Shown here: piece after piece, positions 1 to 8,491 of the stretch
Layout of the letters: the number at the start of each line of letters is the position of its first letter
How positions within the stretch are numbered: position 1 is the stretch's first letter
Assembly: GCA_963721445.1 (NCBI GenBank)
Contig: CAVRIZ010000005.1
Span: 1,426,001-1,490,000, forward strand
DNA from: DAIOEK01 sp963721445
Lineage (GTDB): Bacteria; Chloroflexota; Anaerolineae; Anaerolineales; Anaerolineaceae
Reading direction: 5' to 3'
DNA: 64,000 nt
Position numbers and translations under genes: made by a program
The notes under the pieces: generated by a model
Seen by the model: only the letters and a program-made list of their open reading frames with translations
What the model was told of the DNA's origin: nothing
The model's database searches: none

Positions 1-842
1 TCTTTCGAGGCTAATACAACAATCGCAGAGATGGAATTTGGTATGAGGTGTTTGAACATAATCCGAAAAGAGGAAGCCCCGAGAGACTGGGCAGCCTTGA
101 TGTAATCCAACTCCTTATTCCGCATCACGATCAGATTGGAAAGCCGTGCATATGGCATCCACGAAAATAAAATAATAGCCAATAAGGTGGGGTCAATGTT
201 TGTTATTATTGTGGCCGCTAATCTTCCCAAGGGGGATAGAGTGCTCCAGGCGTCTACGGTATACCAGAGTCGATTGCTAAAACCAGTCAAACCCATTACA
301 ACTTGTTGGACAACGACCACCCCGACGATAACCGGTAGTGCCAACAGTGCATCACTTATCCGCATTAAAATATCATTCACCCACCCACCAGACCAGGCGG
401 CAGTAGTGCCGATGATAACCCCGATCAATCCGGTGATTAATGCGGCTAACAATCCAAACTTCATGGAAGTTCTGGATCCCTGCACCAGGGCAGTGAAAAT
501 ATCGATCTGCCTTGCATTTACGCGGGTGGGAAGTGTTCCCAGTGGTGTAATGGACGCCGGAGGATGCGGGAGAACTTTAAATAGATCATTTTTCCAGGAG
601 ATCTCACCTGCCCAATAAATATCCCTGGAGGGTGTAAGCCAATCTGCCGATATGGCCAGTACGATGAATACGAACACGATGGAGAGACCCAGAATATTCT
701 GCCATTGCTGAAAGAACTTCCGGGCTCTCCGGGAATCCACCAGTCGTCCCAGGTGCACCCCTTCCAACTTCTCGATCACAGGATTTCTCCGCAAATCACT
801 GAAAACATGGTGGATATGATCATGTTCTAATGATCCCTTCAC
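1..842 (-). CDS. ABC transporter permease, DppC/OppC-like (partial, 3' end outside window)
   Basis: This is an inner-membrane permease subunit of an oligopeptide/nickel-type ABC importer. The frame is open from position 842 to the window edge, about 280 codons. It contains several hydrophobic segments and the permease EAA loop near the truncated end (DYIKAAQSLGASSF ... HLIPN), which contacts the ATPase. The start is probably the GTG at 842, inside the end of the DppB-like gene. The ATG at 823 lies in another frame and soon meets a stop. No strong ribosome binding site precedes the GTG, so expression may rely on translational coupling. The overlap with the upstream permease shows they form one operon. 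The substrate cannot be told; the binding protein and ATPases are not in the window. Confidence 0.85.
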   Translation of the reverse strand, partial: MKGSLEHDHIHHVFSDLRRNPVIEKLEGVHLGRLVDSRRARKFFQQWQNILGLSIVFVFIVLAISADWLTPSRDIYWAGEISWKNDLFKVLPHPPASITPLGTLPTRVNARQIDIFTALVQGSRTSMKFGLLAALITGLIGVIIGTTAAWSGGWVNDILMRISDALLALPVIVGVVVVQQVVMGLTGFSNRLWYTVDAWSTLSPLGRLAATIITNIDPTLLAIILFSWMPYARLSNLIVMRNKELDYIKAAQSLGASSFRIMFKHLIPNSISAIVVLASK

Positions 843-1920
843 GGTAGCGAGGATCGAAAATTGCCTGAATCAAATCCAGAATGAACATGATCAGCATCAC
901 GCACAGCACACAAAAAACAGCAAAGCCCATCACTGCAGAAGAGTCGGGAATGGCATTGATCGATTCGACCATGGCTGAAATACCATTAATGTTAAACGTG
1001 TGTTCAATTACGATTGCACCGGTGAAAAGCGAGGATGCTCCCAGCGCGCTGCTTGTCAGCGATGGGGAAATTATATTTTTCAGGACATGTTTCCAGGCAA
1101 TTGAGTGTGCCACGATCCCCCTTGCTTTTGCCGCCAGGATGTGCTGTTGATGATATTCCTCTATTGTAGATACCCTGGCGACCCGGGCTAACGTTGCCCA
1201 ATTCAATAATCCTAGTGCTATAGAGGGCAATACCAGATGTCGCAACGCATCAAGGGTCAGGTCAAGCCTCCCATTGAGCAAGCCATCGATTGTCAATAAT
1301 CCGGTAAACGCCCGATAATTTTCGGCAGTGATAACCGAATTAAAGATATATTCATTTCGTCCTGGCTGGAACCAGTGTAAACCGATATAGAAAACATCCA
1401 ACAGTAAAATCCCAAGGACAAATTGAGGGAGGGAAATTGAAGTAAAGGCGAAAAATCGGAAAAAATTATCGAATCGGCTATTTTTAAATCGCCCCGCTCT
1501 TAATCCGGTGTACAAACCGAAAGAAATGAAGAATAACATGGAATATAATGTCAATTCGATCGTCGGTCCTGACCGGCGTAGCAGGGAAGGAAGTACTTCT
1601 TCCTGCAGCAATGGACTATACCCCCACTCCCCTTTAACCAGACTTACTGCCCAATTCACATATTGAACCGGATAAGAATCTCGTAACCCGCGTTCCTTGA
1701 TAATTCGCTCAGTCATGTTGGCTAATGCCTGTGGAGGCATCCGTCCGGCTTTTTGGGGCAGATACAAAGTCGCCCGCTCTTCAGGAGGGGTGAGCATAAT
1801 GAATCCATAGAGGATCATCGTAATGATGATTAGTGTGACGGGTATATAGAAGATCCTTCGGATGATATATTTCAAGAAGGGCGGCATAAGGGCGACCGGA
1901 GCAAAGGCGGATAAACTCAT
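820..1920 (-). CDS. ABC transporter permease, DppB/OppB-like
   Basis: This 366-residue membrane protein is the first permease subunit of a peptide/nickel-type ABC importer. An N-terminal transmembrane segment (IIRRIFYIPVTLIII) is followed by the long periplasmic region typical of DppB and then further membrane helices. The EAA loop is visible near residue 255 (AAKARGIVAHSI ... HVLKNIISP). The C-terminus ends with the DPRYREG signature common in this family. It overlaps the next permease gene, which runs the same way. The chosen ATG lacks a clear ribosome binding site, so a start at the internal ATG 11 codons later is possible. A 140-bp divergent intergenic region separates it from surE. Confidence 0.88.
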   Translation of the reverse strand: MSLSAFAPVALMPPFLKYIIRRIFYIPVTLIIITMILYGFIMLTPPEERATLYLPQKAGRMPPQALANMTERIIKERGLRDSYPVQYVNWAVSLVKGEWGYSPLLQEEVLPSLLRRSGPTIELTLYSMLFFISFGLYTGLRAGRFKNSRFDNFFRFFAFTSISLPQFVLGILLLDVFYIGLHWFQPGRNEYIFNSVITAENYRAFTGLLTIDGLLNGRLDLTLDALRHLVLPSIALGLLNWATLARVARVSTIEEYHQQHILAAKARGIVAHSIAWKHVLKNIISPSLTSSALGASSLFTGAIVIEHTFNINGISAMVESINAIPDSSAVMGFAVFCVLCVMLIMFILDLIQAIFDPRYREGIIRT

Positions 1921-2060
1921 TATAGGGGAATTAACTCAGCTTCCAATTGGACACCTTGTCAATCTTGAAGGTGAGCTGTGTTAAAATGACTTTATCGGAC
2001 GATCTAAGTGAAAACAGCTTCAGGTAAATAGTAGAGGCAGTGAGAGATGCAGGGGTATAG

Positions 2061-2873
2061 ATGAAAGACTCAAAATATCAAATATTATTAGTGAATGACG
2101 ATGGGATTGATTCACCCGGACTTTGGGCTGCAGCGGAAGCCTTATCGAAGATCGCCTACGTTACGGTGGCAGCGCCCAAGCAACAATGGTCGGGAGCTGG
2201 ACGCAGCCATCCGACCACATCGGATGGTGTCATCAAGGTGCAAAAACTTCCCGTCAATGGGGAAGATTGGACGGCTTACGCAGTGGGTGGTTCGCCAGCC
2301 CAAACCGTGGTGCATGCCATTTTCGAGCTTTGCCCTCGCCAACCGAACCTGGTCGTATCCGGCATCAATTATGGCGAAAATGCAGGCAGCAGCGTAACCG
2401 CATCGGGTACCGTTGGCGCCGCACTGGAAGCCGCTTCGGTGGGAATTCCATCCCTGGCCATCTCGCTTGAGGTAGTTAAAAAATATCAGCTAACTTACTC
2501 CACAAAAATTGATTTTTCAGGTGCCAAACACTTCACCCGTTTATTCGCAGAAATGATGCTCAACACAACATTGCCGGATGATGTGGACCTGTTGAAAATC
2601 GAAATCCCGTGTGACGCGAATGAAAATACCCCATGGCGGCTCACCCGCCTTTCGCGTACCCCCTACTACAAACTCAGTATTAAACCTCGCGAAAATTTGG
2701 AAGACCCGGTACATATTGAATACGATGTGGATATGGATCTTTCCAGGCTTGAGAAAGATGGTGATAGCTATGCCATCCAGGTGGACCGGGTGGTGGCGGT
2801 TACTCCCATGAGTGTTGATTTCACCTCAAGGGTGGAAATGAAAGACCTTGATCGATTATTACGCAAATCCTGA
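2061..2873 (+). CDS. surE: SurE-type 5'/3'-nucleotidase, copy 1
   Basis: SurE proteins are metal-dependent phosphatases that dephosphorylate nucleoside monophosphates. This 270-residue protein shows the N-terminal metal site NDDGIDSPG, the serine-containing loop (WSGAGRS) and the second conserved motif SGINYGENAG followed by a glycine-rich SGTVGAALEA. An AGGGG sequence sits a few bases before the ATG. It is a single-gene unit, divergent from the permeases and followed by a strong hairpin. A second SurE (25636-26403) lies elsewhere in the window and the two are clearly diverged. The physiological substrate is not evident from context. Confidence 0.88.
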   Translation: MKDSKYQILLVNDDGIDSPGLWAAAEALSKIAYVTVAAPKQQWSGAGRSHPTTSDGVIKVQKLPVNGEDWTAYAVGGSPAQTVVHAIFELCPRQPNLVVSGINYGENAGSSVTASGTVGAALEAASVGIPSLAISLEVVKKYQLTYSTKIDFSGAKHFTRLFAEMMLNTTLPDDVDLLKIEIPCDANENTPWRLTRLSRTPYYKLSIKPRENLEDPVHIEYDVDMDLSRLEKDGDSYAIQVDRVVAVTPMSVDFTSRVEMKDLDRLLRKS

Positions 2874-2900
2874 GTGTAATTTTGGGAAATTTGGAACGAA

Positions 2901-2931
2901 AAATCGGATATCGTAATCAGATATCCGATTT
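2901..2931. terminator. Bidirectional terminator-like hairpin between surE and the DHOD-like gene
   Basis: A perfect 12-bp stem (aaatcggatatc paired with gatatccgattt) closes a 7-base loop. It lies between the convergent surE and DHOD-like genes and has A/T ends on both sides, so it could stop transcription in both directions. Confidence 0.75.
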
Positions 2932-2955
2932 CTATCTCAGGTCCTTGCTTTTCAG

Positions 2956-3960
2956 TTAGAACAACCGATTATCAAATGTTTGTAATGCTTTCATATAGTT
3001 ACCACGTTCGAACGCAGCTGGTTCAGCCACGGATTGCTGACTCATTGCGCCTTTCAATTGGGTTACCGAATCATATTCATGATCGCCCATCCAAACCGAT
3101 AGCTCTTCAAGCATCCCTGCCGCCCGGGCTGGACCATTTTCAACCAGTTCTGATGCAACCATCGTGATATTTGCTCCGGCAAGGATGGCTTTCACCATAT
3201 CCACACCGGTATGAACACCCGTCGTAAGTGCGATGTCTGCCTTAACTTTGCCGTAAAGAATTGCAGTCCATCTCAAAGGTAACCGCAGCTCAGCCGAGGA
3301 AGATAATATCATTTTGGGATCTACTTCCATTTTTTCCAGATCAAAGTCGGGTTGGAGGAATCGATTGAACAGGGTCAGACCATTCGCACCGGCTTTGACC
3401 AACTCAGTACAAAATTGTGGGAGAGCGGTGAAGGAAGAACTGAGTTTTACAGTCAATGGAATTTTGATTTCTTCACGAACTGCCTGCACAAGCTGAGTGA
3501 AATTCTGCTCCAGCTCTTTCGCGGTCAAATCCAAACGAGTAGGAATGTAATAAAAATTAAGTTCCAGCGCATCCGCCCCGGCGTCCTGTATACGGCAAGC
3601 GTAATCCACCCATCCACCCTTGGAGACACCATTCAAGCTCGCGATGAGAGGAATGCTCACCGATTTTTTTAGGTTTTCAATATGCTGTAGATACGCATCG
3701 GGTCCAACATTGTAATGATCAAAATCCGGATAAAAGGTGGAGGCTTCCTGGAAGGAATCTGTACCAAAACTCAGATAGTGGTCTAGCGCTTTGCTCTCAT
3801 TATTGATCTGCTCCTCAAAAAGAGAATAGAGGACAACCGCTGAAACCCCCGCCGCTTCCAGTTTCTTTACTGTTTCCACTCGTTTGGATAATGGTGAGGC
3901 TGAAGCGACCAATGGATTTTTGAGTTTCAAACCGAGAAATGTGGTGGATAGGTCTGTCAT
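2956..3960 (-). CDS. Dihydroorotate dehydrogenase-like flavoprotein
   Basis: This 334-residue TIM-barrel protein resembles the class-1 dihydroorotate dehydrogenase/dihydropyrimidine dehydrogenase C-domain group. It has the N-terminal LGLKLKNPLVASASPL strand-loop, a central SLNGVSKGGW motif, the VKLSSSF strand and a C-terminal GANGLTLFNR phosphate/FMN-binding region. It lies directly downstream of nifJ with only a terminator hairpin between them. Such DHOD-like genes are, to my knowledge, often found beside nifJ in anaerobes. This suggests a redox role linked to ferredoxin rather than ordinary pyrimidine synthesis, and no other pyr genes are near. The ATG is preceded by a GGGGAG ribosome binding site. 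Confidence 0.8.
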   Translation of the reverse strand: MTDLSTTFLGLKLKNPLVASASPLSKRVETVKKLEAAGVSAVVLYSLFEEQINNESKALDHYLSFGTDSFQEASTFYPDFDHYNVGPDAYLQHIENLKKSVSIPLIASLNGVSKGGWVDYACRIQDAGADALELNFYYIPTRLDLTAKELEQNFTQLVQAVREEIKIPLTVKLSSSFTALPQFCTELVKAGANGLTLFNRFLQPDFDLEKMEVDPKMILSSSAELRLPLRWTAILYGKVKADIALTTGVHTGVDMVKAILAGANITMVASELVENGPARAAGMLEELSVWMGDHEYDSVTQLKGAMSQQSVAEPAAFERGNYMKALQTFDNRLF

Positions 3961-3999
3961 AATTGGCTCCCCGTTAATTTGTTGTCTTCTATATTATAA

Positions 4000-4033
4000 A
4001 ATGGACACGGACCATTTGTGATCCGTGTCCATT
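4000..4033 (-). terminator. Terminator downstream of nifJ
   Basis: A perfect 12-bp stem (aatggacacgga with tccgtgtccatt) begins 10 bases after the nifJ stop. On the minus strand it is followed by TTTTATAAT, giving a typical intrinsic terminator. It also separates nifJ from the DHOD-like gene, which may have its own promoter in the A/T-rich stretch after it. Confidence 0.75.
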
Positions 4034-4042
4034 GTTTTCCGC

Positions 4043-7000
4043 TTATTCTTCGGCTTTGTATTGGATCGCAGCCATCTGACGGTAAAGATCCAATCGCTTG
4101 CGGACGTCTTCTTTCGCGTCCTTCATTAATTTTTCCGCCCGAGGTTCGTCCGCCTGTACCAGCATACGGTAACGGGTCTCGTTATAGGCGTAATCTTCCA
4201 GTGGAATGCTCGGCTCACGTGAATCGATGGTAAGTGGATTTTTGTTCTCGTCCACGTTGGCCGGGTTATAGCGGTAGAGCGGCCAGAAGCCGGAAGCGAC
4301 AGCGTTCTTTTGCTGCTCGAGACCTTTGCGCATATCAATCCCATGCGCGATGCAGTGGCTGTAGGCGATGATCAGGGATGGACCTTCATAAGCTTCGGCT
4401 TCGAGGAAGGCTTTGAGGGTGTGCTGATCATTGGAACCCATTGCCACCCGGGCGACATAGACATATCCGTAAGCCATGGCGATCATACCCAGATCTTTCT
4501 TGGGCAATCCCTTTCCTTTGGCGGCGAACTTCGCCACAGCCGCGCGTGGAGTGGATTTGGATGCCTGTCCACCAGTGTTGGAGTAGACTTCGGTGTCGAG
4601 TACCAGAATGTTGACATTTCGCCCGGAAGCCAGGACATGGTCCAGTCCACCGTAGCCGATGTCATACGCCCAGCCGTCGCCGCCGACGATCCAGACACTT
4701 TTCTTGACCAGATCATCTGCCAGAGAAAGCAGGTTCTTCGCGCGTGGATCTTTGACTTTAGCCAGTTTGGCTTTCAGGTCAGACACCAGTTTGCGTTGGA
4801 CTGCGATGCCGGCGTCAGTGGTCTGATCGGTGGTGAGCAACTGGTTGACAAGTTCGTCACCGATCTGTGGGCGTAAAGCCTGGATCAATTCGGTTGCGAA
4901 CTCCACGTGCTTGTCGAGGGTCAGACGCATGCCCAAGCCAAATTCAGCGTTATCTTCGAATAAGGAGTTGGACCAAGATGGACCGCGACCTTCCTTGTTG
5001 TGCGCCCAGGGAGTGGTGGGCAGGTTGCCGCCATAGATGGATGAGCAGCCGGTGGCATTGGCAACCAGGGTGCGGTCGCCAAAGAGTTGGGAGAGCAATT
5101 TGACGTAAGGAGTCTCACCACAGCCCGCGCAGGCGCCCGAGAACTCGAAGAGCGGCTGGAGAAGCTGTGAATTCTTGACGGTAGTCGGAGTGAAGAGCGA
5201 CCTGTCCGCTTCGGGGAGCCCCAGGAAAAATTCCCAGTTGGCAGCTTCCTGTTCACGGAGAGGCAGTTGGTCTGCCATGTTGATCGCTTTTCGCCCGACC
5301 TGGTTTTTATCTTTCGCCGGGCAGGCTTCCACGCACAGGGCGCAGCCAGTGCAATCTTCGGGGGCAACTTGAATGGTGAATTTCGTATCGGGTAATTCTT
5401 TAAATTTCGCATCCATTGACTTAAAGGATGCAGGAGCGCCCTTTAATCCAGCAGGATCATATACCTTCTGACGGATGACCGCATGCGGGCAAACAAAGGC
5501 GCATTTACCACACTGAATACACAGATCGGGTTCCCAGACGGGGATTTCCAGGGCGATGTTTCGTTTTTCCCACTGGGATGTTCCGGTCGGGAAAGTGCCA
5601 TCGATCGGCATGGCTGATACGGGCAGACTATCGCCTTCAAAGACGACCATCTTCCCAAGGACATCCTTGACGAATGCAGGCGCTTGCGCCGGAATGGCCG
5701 GGCGGCGGGTAATTTTACTGGTAACTGCAGCCGGAACCTTCACCTCTTTGAGGTTTGCCAGCGTGTGATCCACTGCCTCATAGTTCATCTTGACGACCGC
5801 ATCACCGCGTTTTCCATACGTCTTCTTGATCGATTTCTTGATCTCGGTAATGGCTTCATCTCGGGGTAACACACCACTGATGGCAAAGAAACAGGTCTGC
5901 ATGATCGTATTCACACGATTGCCCATACCGGTCATTTCGGCGATCTTATAACCGTCAATGACGTAGAATTTGAGTTTCTTCTCGACGATATCCTTCTGCA
6001 CTTCCTGCGGCAGATAATCCCAAATCTCATCGGGACCATAGATCGAATTGAGCAGGAAGGTGCCACCCGGCATTGCGAATTTGAGCATGTCAAACCGTTC
6101 GAGGAAGGTGAACTGGTGACAGGCGACAAATTGAGCGTGGGTAATGAGGTATGGCGCACGGATCGGATCTGGTCCAAAGCGCAGGTGAGAAACGGTCACG
6201 GTGCCGGATTTCTTGGAGTCGTAGTAGAAATACCCCTGGGCATGATTGCTGGTCTCTTCACCAATGATCTTGATGGAGTTCTTGTTGGCGCCGACAGTGC
6301 CATCCGCACCCAGCCCGAAGAACAGGCAGCGGACTGTCTTTTCGTGCTCAATATTGAAGAACGGATCGAAATCGAGACTGGTGTGGCTGACATCATCGTT
6401 GATACCGATGGTGAAATGGTTTTTGGGTGATTTTTTCTTCAGCTCATCGAAGACGGCTTTCGCCATTCCCGGAGTGAATTCTTTGGAGGACAAGCCAAAC
6501 CGTCCACCGATGATCTGTGGCATGGTCTTGAAGGGAGCGATTCCCATTTCGATGGCTTCCGCCAGGGCGGTGGTCACATCCAGGTACAGTGGTTCGCCAC
6601 CGGCGCCGGGTTCCTTGGTACGATCCAGGACGGCGATGGATTTGGTGGTGGCGGGTAGTGCTTTAATGAAATGTTCCACTGAGAAGGGGCGATACAGATG
6701 GACCGTGACCACGCCAACTTTTTCGCCCTTTGCGTTGAGGAATTTGGCAGTTTCTTCCGCGGTCTCCGCGCCGGAACCGATTACGATCACGATTCGATCC
6801 GCGTCAGGCGCGCCGACGTAATCGAACAGATGATACTGGCGGCCGGTCTGTTTGGCGAAGAGGTCCATGGTTTGCTGGACGATTTCCGGAGTGGCAGTGT
6901 AGAAGGGGTTGACCGTTTCGCGTCCCTGGAAGTATACGTCCGGGTTTTGTGCAGTACCGCGTAGTACCGGATGATCCGGTGAGAGTGAGCGATTGCGATG

Positions 7001-7606
7001 CTGGCGAACCAGCTCGTCATCGATCATTTTATTGAAGACGTCATCATCCAGTTTTTCTATCTTGTTTACTTCCGCGGATGTCCGGAAGCCATCAAAGAAA
7101 TGCATGAATGGGATGCGTGAACGCAGTGTTGCTGAGTGCGCGATCATCGCGATATCCTGGGCTTCCTGTACCGAGCGGGATGCCAACATGGCGAAACCGG
7201 TAGAGCGGGTTGCCATTACATCGGAATGATCGCCAAAGATGGAGAGTGCCTGAGCTGCCAGGGAACGGGCGGAAACATGAAATACAGTCGGGGTCAGTTC
7301 GCCGGCGATCTTGAACATATTGGGGATCATCAAAAGCAATCCCTGCGAGGCGGTGAAGGTAGTGCTGAGCGCTCCAGCCTGCAGCGCACCGTGAACGGCG
7401 CCCGCGGCTCCACCCTCGGATTGCATTTCCATAACAGAGGGGACGGTTCCCCACATGTTGGGTTTATTCGCGGCGGACCATGCGTCTGAAAATTCGCCCA
7501 TCCCGGAACTTGGGGTGATGGGATAGATGGCGATGACCTCGCTTACCCCATACGCCACATGAGCGACTGCCTCATTGGCATCGATAGTAACCATTTCTTT
7601 TGTCAT
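4043..7606 (-). CDS. nifJ: Pyruvate:ferredoxin (flavodoxin) oxidoreductase
   Basis: This cytoplasmic enzyme oxidises pyruvate with CoA to acetyl-CoA and CO2 and reduces ferredoxin. At 1187 residues it has the usual single-chain length. Domains run in the family order. The N-terminal pyruvate-binding half carries YPITPSSGMGE near residue 30. A ferredoxin domain has two 4Fe-4S motifs, CIQCGKCAFVCP near 695 and CTGCALCVEACP near 754. The proximal cluster cysteines are in GACAGCGETP near 829, and the thiamine diphosphate/Mg motif is GDGWAYDIGYGG near 980. I chose the ATG at 7606, seven codons inside the longest frame, because a CTGGAG ribosome binding site precedes it. It marks fermentative or anaerobic metabolism and pairs logically with the acetate kinase-like genes at 39-41 kb. 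Confidence 0.96.
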   Translation of the reverse strand: MTKEMVTIDANEAVAHVAYGVSEVIAIYPITPSSGMGEFSDAWSAANKPNMWGTVPSVMEMQSEGGAAGAVHGALQAGALSTTFTASQGLLLMIPNMFKIAGELTPTVFHVSARSLAAQALSIFGDHSDVMATRSTGFAMLASRSVQEAQDIAMIAHSATLRSRIPFMHFFDGFRTSAEVNKIEKLDDDVFNKMIDDELVRQHRNRSLSPDHPVLRGTAQNPDVYFQGRETVNPFYTATPEIVQQTMDLFAKQTGRQYHLFDYVGAPDADRIVIVIGSGAETAEETAKFLNAKGEKVGVVTVHLYRPFSVEHFIKALPATTKSIAVLDRTKEPGAGGEPLYLDVTTALAEAIEMGIAPFKTMPQIIGGRFGLSSKEFTPGMAKAVFDELKKKSPKNHFTIGINDDVSHTSLDFDPFFNIEHEKTVRCLFFGLGADGTVGANKNSIKIIGEETSNHAQGYFYYDSKKSGTVTVSHLRFGPDPIRAPYLITHAQFVACHQFTFLERFDMLKFAMPGGTFLLNSIYGPDEIWDYLPQEVQKDIVEKKLKFYVIDGYKIAEMTGMGNRVNTIMQTCFFAISGVLPRDEAITEIKKSIKKTYGKRGDAVVKMNYEAVDHTLANLKEVKVPAAVTSKITRRPAIPAQAPAFVKDVLGKMVVFEGDSLPVSAMPIDGTFPTGTSQWEKRNIALEIPVWEPDLCIQCGKCAFVCPHAVIRQKVYDPAGLKGAPASFKSMDAKFKELPDTKFTIQVAPEDCTGCALCVEACPAKDKNQVGRKAINMADQLPLREQEAANWEFFLGLPEADRSLFTPTTVKNSQLLQPLFEFSGACAGCGETPYVKLLSQLFGDRTLVANATGCSSIYGGNLPTTPWAHNKEGRGPSWSNSLFEDNAEFGLGMRLTLDKHVEFATELIQALRPQIGDELVNQLLTTDQTTDAGIAVQRKLVSDLKAKLAKVKDPRAKNLLSLADDLVKKSVWIVGGDGWAYDIGYGGLDHVLASGRNVNILVLDTEVYSNTGGQASKSTPRAAVAKFAAKGKGLPKKDLGMIAMAYGYVYVARVAMGSNDQHTLKAFLEAEAYEGPSLIIAYSHCIAHGIDMRKGLEQQKNAVASGFWPLYRYNPANVDENKNPLTIDSREPSIPLEDYAYNETRYRMLVQADEPRAEKLMKDAKEDVRKRLDLYRQMAAIQYKAEE

Positions 7607-7777
7607 TGGAAATCTCCAGTACTGCAAAATAAACCGCCCGTTGGCGGAAAAGGATCAAGGTGTGAATATTGCTCCAATTAGATAGCTTACCCCCAATGAT
7701 ACCAGCACTTTAGTAATTTATATCACGAATCGCCATGTCCCCTGTCATATTGTCTGGATAACTGTCCCAATAGATGG

Positions 7778-7811
7778 GAAGAGCCATTTCCTTCAAAGGA
7801 AATGGCTCTTC
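7778..7811. terminator. Long perfect hairpin in the 7607-8023 intergenic region
   Basis: Two 16-base arms (gaagagccatttcctt and aaggaaatggctcttc) pair perfectly around a two-base loop. Neither side has a convincing T tract, so it may be a transcript-stabilising or rho-independent element of either direction. The rest of the 417-bp gap between nifJ and the deoxyribosyltransferase-like gene holds only a possible gene fragment (7847-7942). I see nothing else in it. Confidence 0.5.
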
Positions 7812-7846
7812 TTAAGGGAAGTAATGAAAGAAGGCGACCTAGATAC

Positions 7847-7942
7847 TCAATCTCCATTACGGGTTGCATCAATGGCTTGCCCGGTCCGTTTCATGAGCCA
7901 GACATAGCTGTCTTCCAATCCCGGTTCGGTTGGGACGGGAGG
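7847..7942 (-). pseudogene. Possible remnant of an ABC transporter ATPase C-terminus
   Basis: On the minus strand about 31 codons are open between an in-frame TAG at 7943-7945 and a TGA at 7847-7849. They encode PTEPGLEDSYVWLMKR followed by a short tail. This resembles the C-terminal end of ABC-2-type exporter ATPases, which often finish with a PTLEDxFL-like motif. There is no start codon and no upstream ATPase body, so it could be the tail of a deleted gene. The match is short and could be chance. Confidence 0.25.
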
Positions 7943-8023
7943 CTATAATCACAAAAAATTATGATTGGTTACCAGTATTAATCAACCTGAATTACGGGTA
8001 CAATTGTGCCAGGGATAATGTCA

Positions 8024-8447
8024 ATGAATATCTACTTCTCATGCTCCATAACCGGCGGGCGAAAAGACCAGATCCGCTTATCGTGCCATTGTCGATTATC
8101 TTCTGGCGGGGGGCCATACCGTACCAACGGCGATACTGGCTGACGAGAACATTCTCGATTTTGAAACTGTCATCTCACCCGAAGAGATATATAGCCGTGA
8201 CATTGAATGGCTGGATAGTTGTGATGCGGTTATCGCGGAGGTCAGTACCCCATCGCATGGGGTCGGGTATGAAATTGCTTATGCTTTATTGATCGGAAAA
8301 CCAGTCCTCTGCGGATACGAGAAAGGTAAGAATGTGTCGAAGATGTTGACCGGGAATAGCCACCCTGGGTTTCAAATCCTGGAGTATCAACATGTAGACG
8401 AGTTCATTCGGGAGATTGATCCCTTTCTCAAAAACAATACCAAATAA
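8024..8447 (+). pseudogene. Nucleoside 2-deoxyribosyltransferase-like protein (frameshifted)
   Basis: The N-terminus reads MNIYFSCSITGGRKDQIR, the opening of the nucleoside 2-deoxyribosyltransferase/DNPH1 (Rcl) family, which cleaves or exchanges N-glycosidic bonds of deoxynucleotides. After codon 18 the frame breaks at CGC-TTAT-CGT (8078-8079). Removing one T restores YRAIVDYLLAGGHTVPTA, the catalytic-type DIEWLDSCDAVIAEVS and GVGYEIAYALLIGKPVL, ending at the TAA at 8445-8447. The restored protein is about 140 residues, normal for the family. An AGGG lies just upstream; an alternative ATG is at 8018. Either the gene is broken or one base is a sequence error. Confidence 0.78.
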
Positions 8448-8479
8448 AAAGAAGTCCGGTTACTCACCGGACTTCTTTT
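8447..8479. terminator. Bidirectional terminator between convergent genes
   Basis: The arms aaaagaagtccggt and accggacttctttt form a 14-bp stem with a five-base loop (tactc). The outer A/T pairs supply a U tract in both directions. It serves both the deoxyribosyltransferase-like gene and the histidine kinase gene that converge here. Confidence 0.88.
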
Positions 8480-8491
8480 GAATTACTTTTA

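Noticed and set aside
136..618. Plus-strand open frame of 160 codons
   Set aside because: It lies entirely opposite the DppC-like permease, which has clear family motifs. It has no ribosome binding site or recognisable protein features.
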